A stretch of 64,000 nucleotides of DNA, taken from an uncultured Maribacter sp. (lineage in GTDB: Bacteria; Bacteroidota; Bacteroidia; Flavobacteriales; Flavobacteriaceae). The notes under the pieces were generated by a model. The model had not been told where the DNA came from and ran no database searches. It saw nothing but the letters and a program-made list of their open reading frames with translations. A program made the position numbers and the translations under genes. Numbering within the stretch: position 1 is the first letter of the stretch; each line of letters opens with the position of its first letter. The stretch is taken from assembly GCA_947498505.1 (NCBI GenBank), contig CANMKG010000001.1:186001-250000 (forward strand), written 5' to 3'. Of the stretch, positions 26,209-35,513 are shown in pieces.

Positions 26209-27978
26209 TTAATGACCATATATATCATTATATATATCTATATACTTGGCTTTAATAATTTTTCTTTTAAGTTTTAAGGTAGGCGTAAGGTGACCTTCTT
26301 CTATGCTCCAAACATCTGGCGTAAGCCTAAATTGTTTTATTTTTTCCCATTTTGCAAAATCTTCGTTGGCAAGTGTAACCTCTTCTTGTATGCGTTCTAT
26401 GACTTTTTCGTTTTTAACAATATCAGTATTTTCACCTAACTGTATGTTATGCAATCTTCCCCATTCTCGAATAAATTCAAAATTTAACTGGATTAACGCA
26501 GCGGGCATTTTTTCACCTTCACCAACTACAATAATTTGTTCTATAAAACGTGATTGTTTGAATCTGTTTTCTAAAAGTTGAGGAGCAACGTATTTACCAC
26601 CAGAGGTTTTAAAAATCTCTTTTTTACGATCCGTAATTTTTAAGAAGCCATCTTCATCTATGGTCCCAATATCTCCTGTATGAAAATATCCATCTATTAT
26701 TACTTCTGTTGTTTTTTCAGGGTCTTTATAATATCCCATCATTACTTGCGGACCTTTTACACAAATTTCTCCATCATCAGCAATTTTAACCTCAGTGTGG
26801 CTTAAAAGTCTACCAACCGTACCTATTTTAAAACCGCCGTTTCTCATATCATTAACGGAAACTACTGGAGATGTTTCGGTAAGTCCGTAACCTTCCATAA
26901 CACCAAAACCAGCTGCATTAAAAACACGAGCTAATCTCGGTTGTAAAGCTGCACTACCTGATGCCATAACAGAAAGGTTTCCTCCTAATGCCGCCTTCCA
27001 TTTACTAAAAATTAGTTTACGTGCTATGGCTAATTTTTTTTCATACCACCAACCATTTTTTCCGTACGGTTCGTATTTTAAACCAACTTTTACGGCCCAA
27101 AAGAAAAGCATTTTTTTTATTCCAGATAGTCCTGTGCCTTTCGCAATAATACTATCATATACTTTTTCAAGAAGCCTTGGGACCGCAGTCATTACATCAG
27201 GTTTGGCTTCTTTTGCATAATCACTTATTTGATCTATAGGGGCATAATAAACACTAGTTCCGCAATATTGATACAAATAAATTAGCATACGCTCATATAC
27301 ATGACACAGCGGTAAAAAACTAAGTGCTACAGAATTTCCAAATCTAATTGGAATTCGTTCAAAACTTGCCAACGCATTACTTACCAAATTGTTATGAGAT
27401 AGCATTACACCTTTGGGTTTTCCGGTTGTACCTGAAGTGTAAATAATTGTTGCTAAATCTTCAGATTTTACATTATCTTTTAATTTTTCAACCTCACTTT
27501 GGTTGTCTGTTTCAGCACCAAGTGTCAGAACTTCGTTCCAACTTTTACAACCTTCTAAATCATCAAATGAAAAAACATCTATTAAATTTGGTGTTTTATT
27601 GGTTACTGCTTTTACTTTTTGAAAGACCTCAGTACATGAAACAAAGCAATACTTTGCTTCAGAATGATTTAGAACATACGCATAGTCTTCTTCTGAAATT
27701 GTTGGGTAAATTGGAATGTTTTGAGCGCCTAATTGCAAAACTCCAATGTCAACAACATTCCACTCCGTTCTATTGGTCATTGATATAACGGCAATCTTGT
27801 CATTAGGCTTAACACCAAGTTTTAACAGACCTCTACTAAGTGCATTTGCCTTATTTAGATATTCTTGAGTTGATGTAAAAACCCATTTCCCATTTTGTTT
27901 AGAAACAAGCGATTTTTCTAAATTATATTTTTCTAATTGGTAATACGGAAAATCGAAAAGACGGGTTATTTTTTGCAT
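26209..27978 (-). CDS. fadD: Long-chain fatty acid-CoA ligase (AMP-dependent synthetase)
   Basis: 589 residues. ANL-superfamily motifs in order: P-loop TIIYTSGTTGKPKGVMLSH (about 178-196), GYGLTETSPVV, then YFHTGDIGTIDEDGFLKITDRKKEIFKTSGGKYV in the hinge/C-terminal domain, and a conserved Lys in LTPTLKLKRKII. Activates fatty acids for the adjacent beta-oxidation operon. It has its own promoter region in the 298-base gap shared with pflB. The C-terminus (YIDIYNDIYGH) is encoded by a low-complexity TATA run. Confidence 0.92.
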   Translation of the reverse strand: MQKITRLFDFPYYQLEKYNLEKSLVSKQNGKWVFTSTQEYLNKANALSRGLLKLGVKPNDKIAVISMTNRTEWNVVDIGVLQLGAQNIPIYPTISEEDYAYVLNHSEAKYCFVSCTEVFQKVKAVTNKTPNLIDVFSFDDLEGCKSWNEVLTLGAETDNQSEVEKLKDNVKSEDLATIIYTSGTTGKPKGVMLSHNNLVSNALASFERIPIRFGNSVALSFLPLCHVYERMLIYLYQYCGTSVYYAPIDQISDYAKEAKPDVMTAVPRLLEKVYDSIIAKGTGLSGIKKMLFFWAVKVGLKYEPYGKNGWWYEKKLAIARKLIFSKWKAALGGNLSVMASGSAALQPRLARVFNAAGFGVMEGYGLTETSPVVSVNDMRNGGFKIGTVGRLLSHTEVKIADDGEICVKGPQVMMGYYKDPEKTTEVIIDGYFHTGDIGTIDEDGFLKITDRKKEIFKTSGGKYVAPQLLENRFKQSRFIEQIIVVGEGEKMPAALIQLNFEFIREWGRLHNIQLGENTDIVKNEKVIERIQEEVTLANEDFAKWEKIKQFRLTPDVWSIEEGHLTPTLKLKRKIIKAKYIDIYNDIYGH

Positions 27979-28276
27979 ACTAGGTTTCTGATAAGTAATT
28001 GCAAAATAGGAAAATTAAAAGGATTTTCAAATATGTTAACAATTCGACGCAAGCGCTTAAATAGATTTTAAGATGATTAATTGAAGCATTAACGTTAATC
28101 CACGAGCTTTTTATAACCTGCTATAATGTTAATTAACTTTTTAGACTTAATACATGTCTAAAAATCCCAATTTTAAACGCGTTACTGACAAATATCACCT
28201 TGTAGGAAACCAGAGTATCTAATTTTGTATTATCAAAACTGAATGTGGATTATTCAAAATATTAATACAAGAAATA
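27979..28276. promoter_or_regulatory. 298-base divergent control region between fadD and pflB
   Basis: Largest gene-free stretch of the window. It holds two perfect palindromes (ATTAACGTTAAT at 28088-28099 and GTTAATTAAC at 28128-28137), an FNR-like TGA-N6-TCA core at 28186-28197, and a TTG...TAATTTTG promoter for pflB (28200-28227). No TAnnTTTG element was found for the minus-strand fadD gene. Confidence 0.45.
28200..28227 (+). promoter_or_regulatory. pflB promoter (-33 TTG, -7 TAATTTTG)
   Basis: TTG at 28200-28202 and TAATTTTG at 28220-28227 are separated by 17 bases, within the range of the Bacteroidota promoter. The predicted start near 28231 gives a leader of about 46 nt. A TGA-N6-TCA core (28186-28197) is centred about 40 bases upstream of that start, the position used by class II FNR/CRP activators. 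Confidence 0.55.
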
Positions 28277-30502
28277 ATGGAAGTAAAACAATTTAATTAT
28301 GGGATTTGGACTGATGAGGTCAATGTCAGAGATTTTGTTATAAAGAACATCACTCCATATTATGGAACTCACGAATTTTTGGTAGGACCAACTGCAAGAA
28401 CTAAAAACCTTTGGGAGATTTGTAAAAAAGCAACTAAAGAAGAAAGACAAAACAACGGCGTAAGATCCGTTGACACGAATACTATTTCTACCGTAAGTGC
28501 TTTTGATGCAGGTTATATAGATAAGAAAAATGAGGTAATAATAGGGTTACAGACTGATGAGTTATTAAAACGCACGATGAAACCTTTTGGAGGCTTTAAA
28601 GTTGTTCAAAAAGCATTGTCCGAACATGGTTTGGTACCTAATGAAACTTTAACAGAGTTATTCTCTAAATATGTAAAAACACATAATGATGGTGTTTTTG
28701 ATGCATATACAAAAGAGATTAAGAAATACAGATCTCTAGGATTTTTAACTGGACTCCCAGATAACTATGCCCGGGGAAGAATCATTGGAGATTATAGAAG
28801 GGTAGCTCTTTATGGAATTAATTTTCTGATTGAATCTAAAAAAGATGATTTAGCTAAAATTAAAGGACCTATGACCGATGCTGTTATTCGTCTGCGTGAA
28901 GAGGTTTCTGAGCAAATAAAATCATTGAACGAAATGGTTGAGTTAGGGACCAAGTACAATTTGGATTTAAGTCGTCCTGCTGAAAATGCGCAAGAAGCTG
29001 TTCAATGGACCTATATGGCATATTTGGCAGCTGTTAAAGAGCAAGATGGTGCTGCCATGTCACTAGGTAACGTGTCAACCTTTTTGGATATATATATTCA
29101 AAATGATATTCAAGAAGGCTTAATTACAGAAGTAGAAGCTCAGGAGTATATTGATCAGTTTGTAATGAAATTGCGTATGGTTCGTCATTTACGAATGGGT
29201 GCGTACGATGAGATATTTGCAGGGGATCCAACATGGGTAACCGAGGCAATTGGGGGAATGTTTGAAGATGGTAGAACAAAGGTGACAAAAACATCTTTTA
29301 GGTTTTTAAATACGTTGTATAATTTGGGTCCGTCTCCCGAACCTAATATGACTATTCTTTGGGCAAAAGATTTGCCAGAAAATTTTAAATCTTACTGTGC
29401 AAAGGTTTCTATAGATACATCATCAATTCAGTTTGAAAATGATGAACTAATGAGAAAAAGTAGGGGATCTGATGATTATGGTATTGCTTGTTGTGTTTCA
29501 CATCAAGATTTAGGAAAATCCATTCAGTTTTTTGGAGCCAGAACCAATTTAGCAAAAACATTGCTATTGGCAATTAACGGTGGTAGATGCGAGATTACGG
29601 GAACTCAAATTGTTGAAGGTATTGAGCCTTGTAATTGTGAATATTTAAACTTTGATAAAGTAATGGCTAATTTTAAAATAGCCATGAAGCATGTTGCCCG
29701 AGTTTATAACGACTCCATGAATATTATTCATTACATGCATGATAAGTATTACTACGAAAAAGCGCAAATGGCATTAATAGATACCAACCCAAGCATAAAC
29801 ATTGCATATGGTATAGCTGGTTTATCTATAGTAGCAGATTCTCTTTCAGCAATTAAATACGCAAAGGTAAAACCAATTAGAAACGAAGATGGCTTAACTA
29901 TAGATTTTAAAATCCAAGGAGAATTTCCATGTTATGGTAATGATGATGATAGAGTAGATGAATTGGCGGCAAAAGCAGTAGCCGATTTCAATAATGAATT
30001 AAAACAATTGTCCGTATACAAAAATGCAGAACCAACAATGTCTGTATTAACTATAACATCTAACGTGTCTTATGGTAAAAAAACAGGAGCAACGCCTGAT
30101 GGAAGAGCAATGGGAATTCCCTTTGCACCAGGAGCTAATCCAATGCACGGAAGAGATTCTCAGGGAGCGATAGCATCTTTAAATTCTGTTGCGAAAATCA
30201 ATTATGAAGATTCTCAAGATGGAATATCCAATACATTTTCGATTGTACCAAAATCGTTAGGAGCAGATGACAGTAGTCGAACTGAAAATTTAGTAGCGAT
30301 TTTGGATGGTTACTTTTCTAAAAAAGCACAACATGTAAATGTAAATGTGTTGAATAAAGAAACTTTGTTGGATGCAATGAAACACCCAGAAGAGTATCCA
30401 CAATTAACCATTCGTGTTTCTGGCTACGCTGTTAATTTTGTTAGGTTAACTAAAGAACAGCAATTAGAGGTGATAACACGTTCGTTTCATGAATCCATGT
30501 AG
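28277..30502 (+). CDS. pflB: Formate C-acetyltransferase (pyruvate formate-lyase)
   Basis: 741 residues. Adjacent active-site cysteines C405-C406 in [10 protein letters not shown] and the glycyl-radical loop RVSGYAVNF with Gly716, 25 residues from the C-terminus, are both intact. Converts pyruvate and CoA to acetyl-CoA and formate; the radical form is destroyed by oxygen, so it works in anoxia. Followed by its activase and an OFA-family transporter on the same strand. A large hairpin lies in the pflB-pflA gap. The FNR-like site upstream suggests induction at low oxygen. Confidence 0.97.
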   Translation: MEVKQFNYGIWTDEVNVRDFVIKNITPYYGTHEFLVGPTARTKNLWEICKKATKEERQNNGVRSVDTNTISTVSAFDAGYIDKKNEVIIGLQTDELLKRTMKPFGGFKVVQKALSEHGLVPNETLTELFSKYVKTHNDGVFDAYTKEIKKYRSLGFLTGLPDNYARGRIIGDYRRVALYGINFLIESKKDDLAKIKGPMTDAVIRLREEVSEQIKSLNEMVELGTKYNLDLSRPAENAQEAVQWTYMAYLAAVKEQDGAAMSLGNVSTFLDIYIQNDIQEGLITEVEAQEYIDQFVMKLRMVRHLRMGAYDEIFAGDPTWVTEAIGGMFEDGRTKVTKTSFRFLNTLYNLGPSPEPNMTILWAKDLPENFKSYCAKVSIDTSSIQFENDELMRKSRGSDDYGIACCVSHQDLGKSIQFFGARTNLAKTLLLAINGGRCEITGTQIVEGIEPCNCEYLNFDKVMANFKIAMKHVARVYNDSMNIIHYMHDKYYYEKAQMALIDTNPSINIAYGIAGLSIVADSLSAIKYAKVKPIRNEDGLTIDFKIQGEFPCYGNDDDRVDELAAKAVADFNNELKQLSVYKNAEPTMSVLTITSNVSYGKKTGATPDGRAMGIPFAPGANPMHGRDSQGAIASLNSVAKINYEDSQDGISNTFSIVPKSLGADDSSRTENLVAILDGYFSKKAQHVNVNVLNKETLLDAMKHPEEYPQLTIRVSGYAVNFVRLTKEQQLEVITRSFHESM

Positions 30503-30523
30503 TTAGTTTATTAATATTTTGAG

Positions 30524-30566
30524 AGTATCTGGAAAAGAGGTGTAAAAACTTCTTTTTCCAGATACT
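30524..30566 (+). other. Strong inverted repeat between pflB and pflA
   Basis: Arms AGTATCTGGAAAAGA and TTCTTTTTCCAGATACT pair almost perfectly around an 11-base loop. It begins 21 bases after the pflB stop. The bases that follow (TATTGTAAAAATT) are not a T-run, so it could be an attenuator, an mRNA processing or 3' stabilising element that keeps pflB mRNA above pflA mRNA. Confidence 0.55.
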
Positions 30567-30611
30567 TATTGTAAAAATTAATCTATTAAAACACAAAATA
30601 ACATATTAAGA

Positions 30612-31334
30612 GTGCATTCTATTGAGTCCTTTGGAACTCATGATGGTCCGGGAATTCGATTAGTGATTTTTTTACAAGGTTGTAAATTAAAGTGCTTGTA
30701 TTGCCATAATCCAGATACTATTGACACTTCTGGAGGAAGTCTAATGCATATTGATGAGTTGGTTGAAAAAGCGGTAAAAATGAAACCTTACTTTTCTGAG
30801 AAGGGAGGAGTTACTGTTTCCGGAGGTGAACCTTTATTGCAATCTAAAGAGTTAATATCATTTTTTAAAAGACTTAAGCAAGAAGGTATACATACCAATA
30901 TTGATACAAACGGGAGAATTCTAAATCATTTCACTAAAACATTGTTGGATGATTATACAGATTTGGTAATGCTTGATATAAAACATATGACTGAGGAAGG
31001 TTATAAAGCTATAACTGGAGTACCAAATAATGAAACCACATTCACTTTTGCCAAACACAGAGAGGCATCAGGAAAAAAAATGTGGTTGCGATATGTTTTA
31101 ATACCCGGAATTACCAATATACCAGAACTACTACACCAAATGGGAAGTTATTTTAAAAATTATAAAACCATCGAAAAAATAGAACTGCAACCGTACCATA
31201 AATTAGGAATCCATAAATGGAAAGCACTGGGCTGGAATTATCAGTTAAAAGATACTAGGGAGAATACAGATGACGAGATTAATACTGCGGTGGAGATACT
31301 AAAAAACTACTTTAAGAAGGTTAAAGTAAATTAA
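30612..31334 (+). CDS. pflA: Pyruvate formate-lyase-activating enzyme (radical SAM)
   Basis: 240 residues from GTG. The radical SAM cluster CX3CX2C is at C24, C28 and C31 (GCKLKCLYC), preceded by HSIESFGTHDGPGIRLV and followed by VSGGEPLLQSKE. It installs the glycyl radical on Gly716 of PflB using SAM and a 4Fe-4S cluster. The start is uncertain: the codons before GTG read ATA-TTA-AGA, so the full N-terminus would be (I)LRVHSIESFGT, where I would expect a Met at the ATA (30603). In-frame TAA at 30579 limits extension, and no ATG or TTG is available. Confidence 0.93.
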   Translation: MHSIESFGTHDGPGIRLVIFLQGCKLKCLYCHNPDTIDTSGGSLMHIDELVEKAVKMKPYFSEKGGVTVSGGEPLLQSKELISFFKRLKQEGIHTNIDTNGRILNHFTKTLLDDYTDLVMLDIKHMTEEGYKAITGVPNNETTFTFAKHREASGKKMWLRYVLIPGITNIPELLHQMGSYFKNYKTIEKIELQPYHKLGIHKWKALGWNYQLKDTRENTDDEINTAVEILKNYFKKVKVN

Positions 31335-31362
31335 AAATTTTTCCTGACTAAAATAAAATATT

Positions 31363-32619
31363 ATGAAAACAGAAAAACTTAAAAACCGCTGGTTAATAGC
31401 TGCTTCTGCTGTTGGAATTCACATTTCAATAGGATCTGTATATGCATATTCTGTTATGACTAATCCAGTTAAAGATATTTTTGATGTTGACGGAAGTGTA
31501 ATAAAATGGGCATTTAAAATAGCTATATTACTATTGGGTTTATCTGCTGCTTTTTTAGGAAAATGGGTGGAGAAAGTGGGGCCTAAAATTAGTGGGACCA
31601 CTGCAGGAATATTTTACGGAATAGGAATTTTGGGTTCTGGTTTGGCTGTACAATTGGAGTCATTATTGTTGTTTTATTTATGTTATGGAGTTATAGGAGG
31701 TATTGGATTGGGACTTGGATATATTACTCCTGTAAGTACTTTGGTGAAATGGTTTCCAGATAGGAGAGGATTGGCAACCGGTATGGCTATCATGGGCTTT
31801 GGCTTTGCAGCCTTAATTTTTGGTCCGGTAATGCAATCTCTTTTTGATGCTGTTGGAGTCGCTAATGCTTTCTACGTTTTGGGTATTGTATATATGATTT
31901 TAATATTATCTTCTGCAAGATATATTGAAAGTCCGCCAGAAAGATACCTTCCAAAAGGTTTTAAACCCGGAGAAGGAGGAAATATAAAAGCCGACATCGC
32001 TAATATTGATGCAGATGCTTCCTTAAAAACATCACGTTTTTATTATATATGGATTATGATGTTTATTAATATTGCTTGTGGAATTGCAATTATATCAGCT
32101 GCCAGTCCAATGATGCAAGAAAAACTAAATTATACTCCAATGGAGGCCGCAGCTATTGTTGGCCTAATTGGTGTTTTTAATGGTTTAGGTAGAATTATAT
32201 GGTCTGGTTTATCAGATTATTTAGGAAGAGCAAATACCTACATAATTTTCTTTGTATTTCAAATATTGGCATTTTTCTTTTTACCAAAAATAGCTACGGA
32301 ATTAGTGTTTTTAGTGGTGTTATTTACTGTGATTACTATGTACGGTGGAGGTTTTGCTACATTACCGGCATTTTTAGGAGATTTGTTTGGTACAAAACAA
32401 TTAGGGGCAATACATGGAATGGTTTTGGCGGCTTGGGGATTAGCTGGAGTTGTTGGTCCTACCGTTTACGATGTTGTTAAAAATGCCACAGGTTCTTTAA
32501 ATGCAACTTTAGAAGTTTTTGCAGGATTATTCGTAGTGGCATTAGTGATTTCTTTTTTAATGAGGATGGAAGTATCAAAAGCCTATAAGAAGCAGAAAAA
32601 GCAACTTAAAACAATGTAG
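31363..32619 (+). CDS. OFA-family MFS transporter (oxalate/formate antiporter type)
   Basis: 418 residues with twelve predicted membrane helices. The N-terminal NRWLIAASAVGIHISIGSVY and YGVIGGIGLGLGYITPVST with WFPDRRGLATGMAIMGFG are characteristic of the oxalate/formate antiporter (OFA) group. Twenty-eight bases separate it from pflA, so it is the third gene of the pfl unit. From context it probably carries formate or another monocarboxylate (lactate, pyruvate) across the inner membrane; the substrate is inferred. Confidence 0.87.
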   Translation: MKTEKLKNRWLIAASAVGIHISIGSVYAYSVMTNPVKDIFDVDGSVIKWAFKIAILLLGLSAAFLGKWVEKVGPKISGTTAGIFYGIGILGSGLAVQLESLLLFYLCYGVIGGIGLGLGYITPVSTLVKWFPDRRGLATGMAIMGFGFAALIFGPVMQSLFDAVGVANAFYVLGIVYMILILSSARYIESPPERYLPKGFKPGEGGNIKADIANIDADASLKTSRFYYIWIMMFINIACGIAIISAASPMMQEKLNYTPMEAAAIVGLIGVFNGLGRIIWSGLSDYLGRANTYIIFFVFQILAFFFLPKIATELVFLVVLFTVITMYGGGFATLPAFLGDLFGTKQLGAIHGMVLAAWGLAGVVGPTVYDVVKNATGSLNATLEVFAGLFVVALVISFLMRMEVSKAYKKQKKQLKTM

Positions 32620-32837
32620 TTCTCTTAAAACAACATAGCTTTATCCCCAAAATATTTTCATTCTGAGGTTTCTTTTTATCTATATTCCAGATACTTACAA
32701 GTGTAAAATATCGAAAAACTCCATTCGTCTACAATAAATAACATCTTATCAGGTTATATATCCATCTTAACTTTTTGTAGGAAAAATCTTTATTATTAAA
32801 TAGTAGATTTACTTTTCATTACTCAAATCTTTATAGC

Positions 32838-35450
32838 ATGGAAAAAAAATACTTTAGCACAAATCTGTCCTTTAAAATATTCTTTGCCGTTTTTTTAGGA
32901 CTATGTTGTACTTCTTTTGCAGAGGCGCAGTCAGATCCTTTTCAATGTGATTTTAATGCCTATCTGTTTCAGCGTAATGATATTTACGCATTGGATTTAG
33001 CATCTGGAAGTTCTTATTTAGTAGCTGAAGATATTGTAGACGGTAACATTAATGCAGCTGCCTATAATTCAGCGGATGGATATATCTGGGGATATCTTTC
33101 CACACCTCAAATTTCAATAGTACGTATTGGAAAAGATTTTTCAACGGATGTATACCAAATAAATAATTTACCAAATACGGGAAATAGATATGTTGGGGAT
33201 ATTAGTATAGACGGAATTTATTATATCCGAGCTGGTGCAACAACCTATCATTCCATTGACTTAAATCCTGAATCTAATACGCATTTAGAGTATTTAGGAG
33301 AACATACCTTAGATGTAAGTATAAACATTCATGATTGGGCATTTAATGCTGCTGATGGCAAGTTGTATACTGTTGAGAAGGGTTCAAACCATTTGTATAG
33401 AATTACAGCTGAGACTGGTGTATCTGAAGATTTAGGAGAAGTTCCTATTTTATCAGGTTTTAATTACACATATGGTGCTAACTATTTTGATGTAGACGGA
33501 AATTTTTACGTTTCTGCAAATCAAACAGGATCTGTATATGTTATTAACAATGTACATACGCTAACTAGTGGGAGCTCAATTTCTTCGAATATTTTTGCCT
33601 TTGGACCTTCGAGTTCGTTAAACGACGGGGCTCGTTGTCCTACCGCACCTGTACCACAAGAAGATTGTATTAATGGTATAGATGACGATGGAGATGGATT
33701 AGTAGATTGCGATGATCCCGCTTGTTCTGGAATAAGTGCGTGCCCGGTGATTACAACAACTTCTGGTGGAAATAGCGGAGGATTAGAAAGTAATGATAGA
33801 TTAGCTGATTTAATAAGCAGAAGAAATTATAACCGAGCTAAAAATAATTATGTATTTGACAAGCGTTCTGCAAAAAGACTGGAAAAAAGTGCCAGATACA
33901 AAAAAAGTGGAAAGTACTCTTCAGTTAATATTCCATTGAATACTTTGGTGCCATACGATATTATAGGAGAATCAACTGTGATAGAATCTTCTCCTGCTGA
34001 TTTACTTGAATTAACCAATGCCTCCGATATTCATTCTGTGGATTATTTAAGAGATTCTGAAACCATTGGAGCGTTAATGGTAATAAAAACGGAAGATAAG
34101 GTTTATGAGCACAGTAAGTTTATTTGTGATCGTTTCTTAGGAGCTGAGCTATTATCGGTATCTAATATTCAGATTAGAGAAAAAGATTTTATAAAATCAA
34201 GAATTAAGCAGGCGGACGGTAGTATTGAATTTGCACTAACATTTTCCGCAAGGCTAGATGAAAAACAAAAATTTGTAATTGAGTCACATTGGAATATAGA
34301 TGCATATGAACCAAATACCATGTACTATAACTTTCAAATTTGGTCAAATTCCATTGATAACCTAATTAAACTAGGCGAAGAAATTTTGGAATTACTTGAG
34401 TCTAATACTAAAATTGATGATTACGTTGGCTCAACTCCACCACCAGTATTTGTAAAGTCCGCGAGCTACAAGGGTGGTAAAATAAACATGCAAGTGGTAA
34501 ATAACAACTATACCTCTGATATTTACATGGATGGTGGTTTAAAACGTACGGAAACCAGTGAAACAGATAAGTTGAATTTTCAGGCAACGTTAGACGGACG
34601 TATAAATAAAATATCTGTTGATACCGGTGAGTTGTTTGATTTTGGATTTAGAATTAACCCTTCTACAGGCGGAACTCCTGATGATTTATTCGTTGCAGAT
34701 GCTCCATGGGGATTAGATGATTCTTCGGTTGGAACAGAAGTAACTTCTTATGAGGTAAAACAAAATGATAGACCTTATATGGGTGAAGGTTACAGTGTAG
34801 AAAGAGGAATAGAGTTATCTGGAAAAACAAGTAGCTATTTGGGCGTATATCGTGCTTTTAGTCCTAGATTTTTGGCAGTAGACTTATCAGAATATGAAAA
34901 TTTATCTTTTGAGGCTTCTGGAACAGGAATTATGGAGGTTAAACTTTTGAAAGGCAATGGAGACGAATTTGTGACAGAAGTTGTGCTGGAAACTGATAAA
35001 AAAGAATTCTCTATACCTGGAGCGGCCTTTAAAAATAGTGATGGGCTTCCAGCAGATTTTACTAGCTTAAAAGTGCTTACATTTAATTTAAAGGCAAATG
35101 GAGGAAGTCAAGAGGATAAGAGTTTAAGTTTATCAAATGTAGATTTTAACAATGCAGAAGCTTCTGCTGAGGATATTATAACCGATGATAATAAAAAATC
35201 GTTGTTAATACCTAATCCAGTGGTGTCTAAAAGTACTTTGCATTTCTTTGATGACAAAAATGGAAAATATACATTCCAGCTATTTACTCTTGGAGGCCAT
35301 TTATTGTCAGCTTACACGCAAAAAGGAGATATTCAGCAAGGTCAAAACGAAATAATTTTTTCACGAAAAAACCTTCCATCAGGGTTGTATCTCTATAAAA
35401 TAGAAAGCTCTAACAGTAAAACATGGAGCGGAAAAATGATTATTAGATAA
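32838..35450 (+). CDS. T9SS-secreted surface protein of unknown function
   Basis: 870 residues. Sec signal peptide (ends FAEAQS). Residues about 30-270 resemble the DUF6923 propeller-like domain (YLFQRNDIYALDLASGSSY, DWAFNAADGKLYTVE). A Cys- and Asp-rich loop follows (about 278-300: NGIDDDGDGLVDCDDPAC), a calcium-binding-type motif. Next come a basic linker (RRNYNRAKNN), a large uncharacterised middle with beta-rich segments, a carbohydrate-binding-like domain (about 640-775) and a type A T9SS C-terminal sorting domain (LIPNPVVSKSTLHF to KTWSGKMIIR). It is therefore exported through the Por machinery and probably anchored at the surface. Function not recognised. It follows the pfl unit after 218 bases. 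Confidence 0.85.
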   Translation: MEKKYFSTNLSFKIFFAVFLGLCCTSFAEAQSDPFQCDFNAYLFQRNDIYALDLASGSSYLVAEDIVDGNINAAAYNSADGYIWGYLSTPQISIVRIGKDFSTDVYQINNLPNTGNRYVGDISIDGIYYIRAGATTYHSIDLNPESNTHLEYLGEHTLDVSINIHDWAFNAADGKLYTVEKGSNHLYRITAETGVSEDLGEVPILSGFNYTYGANYFDVDGNFYVSANQTGSVYVINNVHTLTSGSSISSNIFAFGPSSSLNDGARCPTAPVPQEDCINGIDDDGDGLVDCDDPACSGISACPVITTTSGGNSGGLESNDRLADLISRRNYNRAKNNYVFDKRSAKRLEKSARYKKSGKYSSVNIPLNTLVPYDIIGESTVIESSPADLLELTNASDIHSVDYLRDSETIGALMVIKTEDKVYEHSKFICDRFLGAELLSVSNIQIREKDFIKSRIKQADGSIEFALTFSARLDEKQKFVIESHWNIDAYEPNTMYYNFQIWSNSIDNLIKLGEEILELLESNTKIDDYVGSTPPPVFVKSASYKGGKINMQVVNNNYTSDIYMDGGLKRTETSETDKLNFQATLDGRINKISVDTGELFDFGFRINPSTGGTPDDLFVADAPWGLDDSSVGTEVTSYEVKQNDRPYMGEGYSVERGIELSGKTSSYLGVYRAFSPRFLAVDLSEYENLSFEASGTGIMEVKLLKGNGDEFVTEVVLETDKKEFSIPGAAFKNSDGLPADFTSLKVLTFNLKANGGSQEDKSLSLSNVDFNNAEASAEDIITDDNKKSLLIPNPVVSKSTLHFFDDKNGKYTFQLFTLGGHLLSAYTQKGDIQQGQNEIIFSRKNLPSGLYLYKIESSNSKTWSGKMIIR

Positions 35451-35477
35451 TCAACATTTTTGACTAATTAGGATTGT

Positions 35478-35513
35478 AAAACACAGGTGATTTTTTTAAA
35501 TCACCTGTGTTTT
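35478..35513. terminator. Bidirectional terminator between the T9SS gene and purL
   Basis: The 16-base arms starting AAAACACAGGTGATTT (35478-35493) and ending at 35513 are perfect complements, flanked by A and T runs in both directions. The right arm runs into the purL stop codon. Confidence 0.9.

Noticed and set aside
26209-26245. TATA-rich run at the end of the acyl-CoA synthetase gene as a replication or regulatory repeat
   Set aside because: It is in frame and encodes YIDIYNDIYGH, the normal C-terminal region of the protein.
28225-28236. TTGTATTATCAA near the pflB promoter as an FNR box
   Set aside because: The half-sites TTG and CAA are only six bases apart (TTG-N6-CAA), which is not the TTGAT-N4-ATCAA pattern, and it overlaps the -7 element; the TGA-N6-TCA core upstream fits better.
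32775-32784. TTGTAGGAAA upstream of the T9SS gene, identical to the -33 region of pflB (28200-28209), as a shared promoter or operator
   Set aside because: No TAnnTTTG lies 17-23 bases downstream here (only TAGATTTA at a spacing of 26), and a ten-base match is expected by chance in this window.
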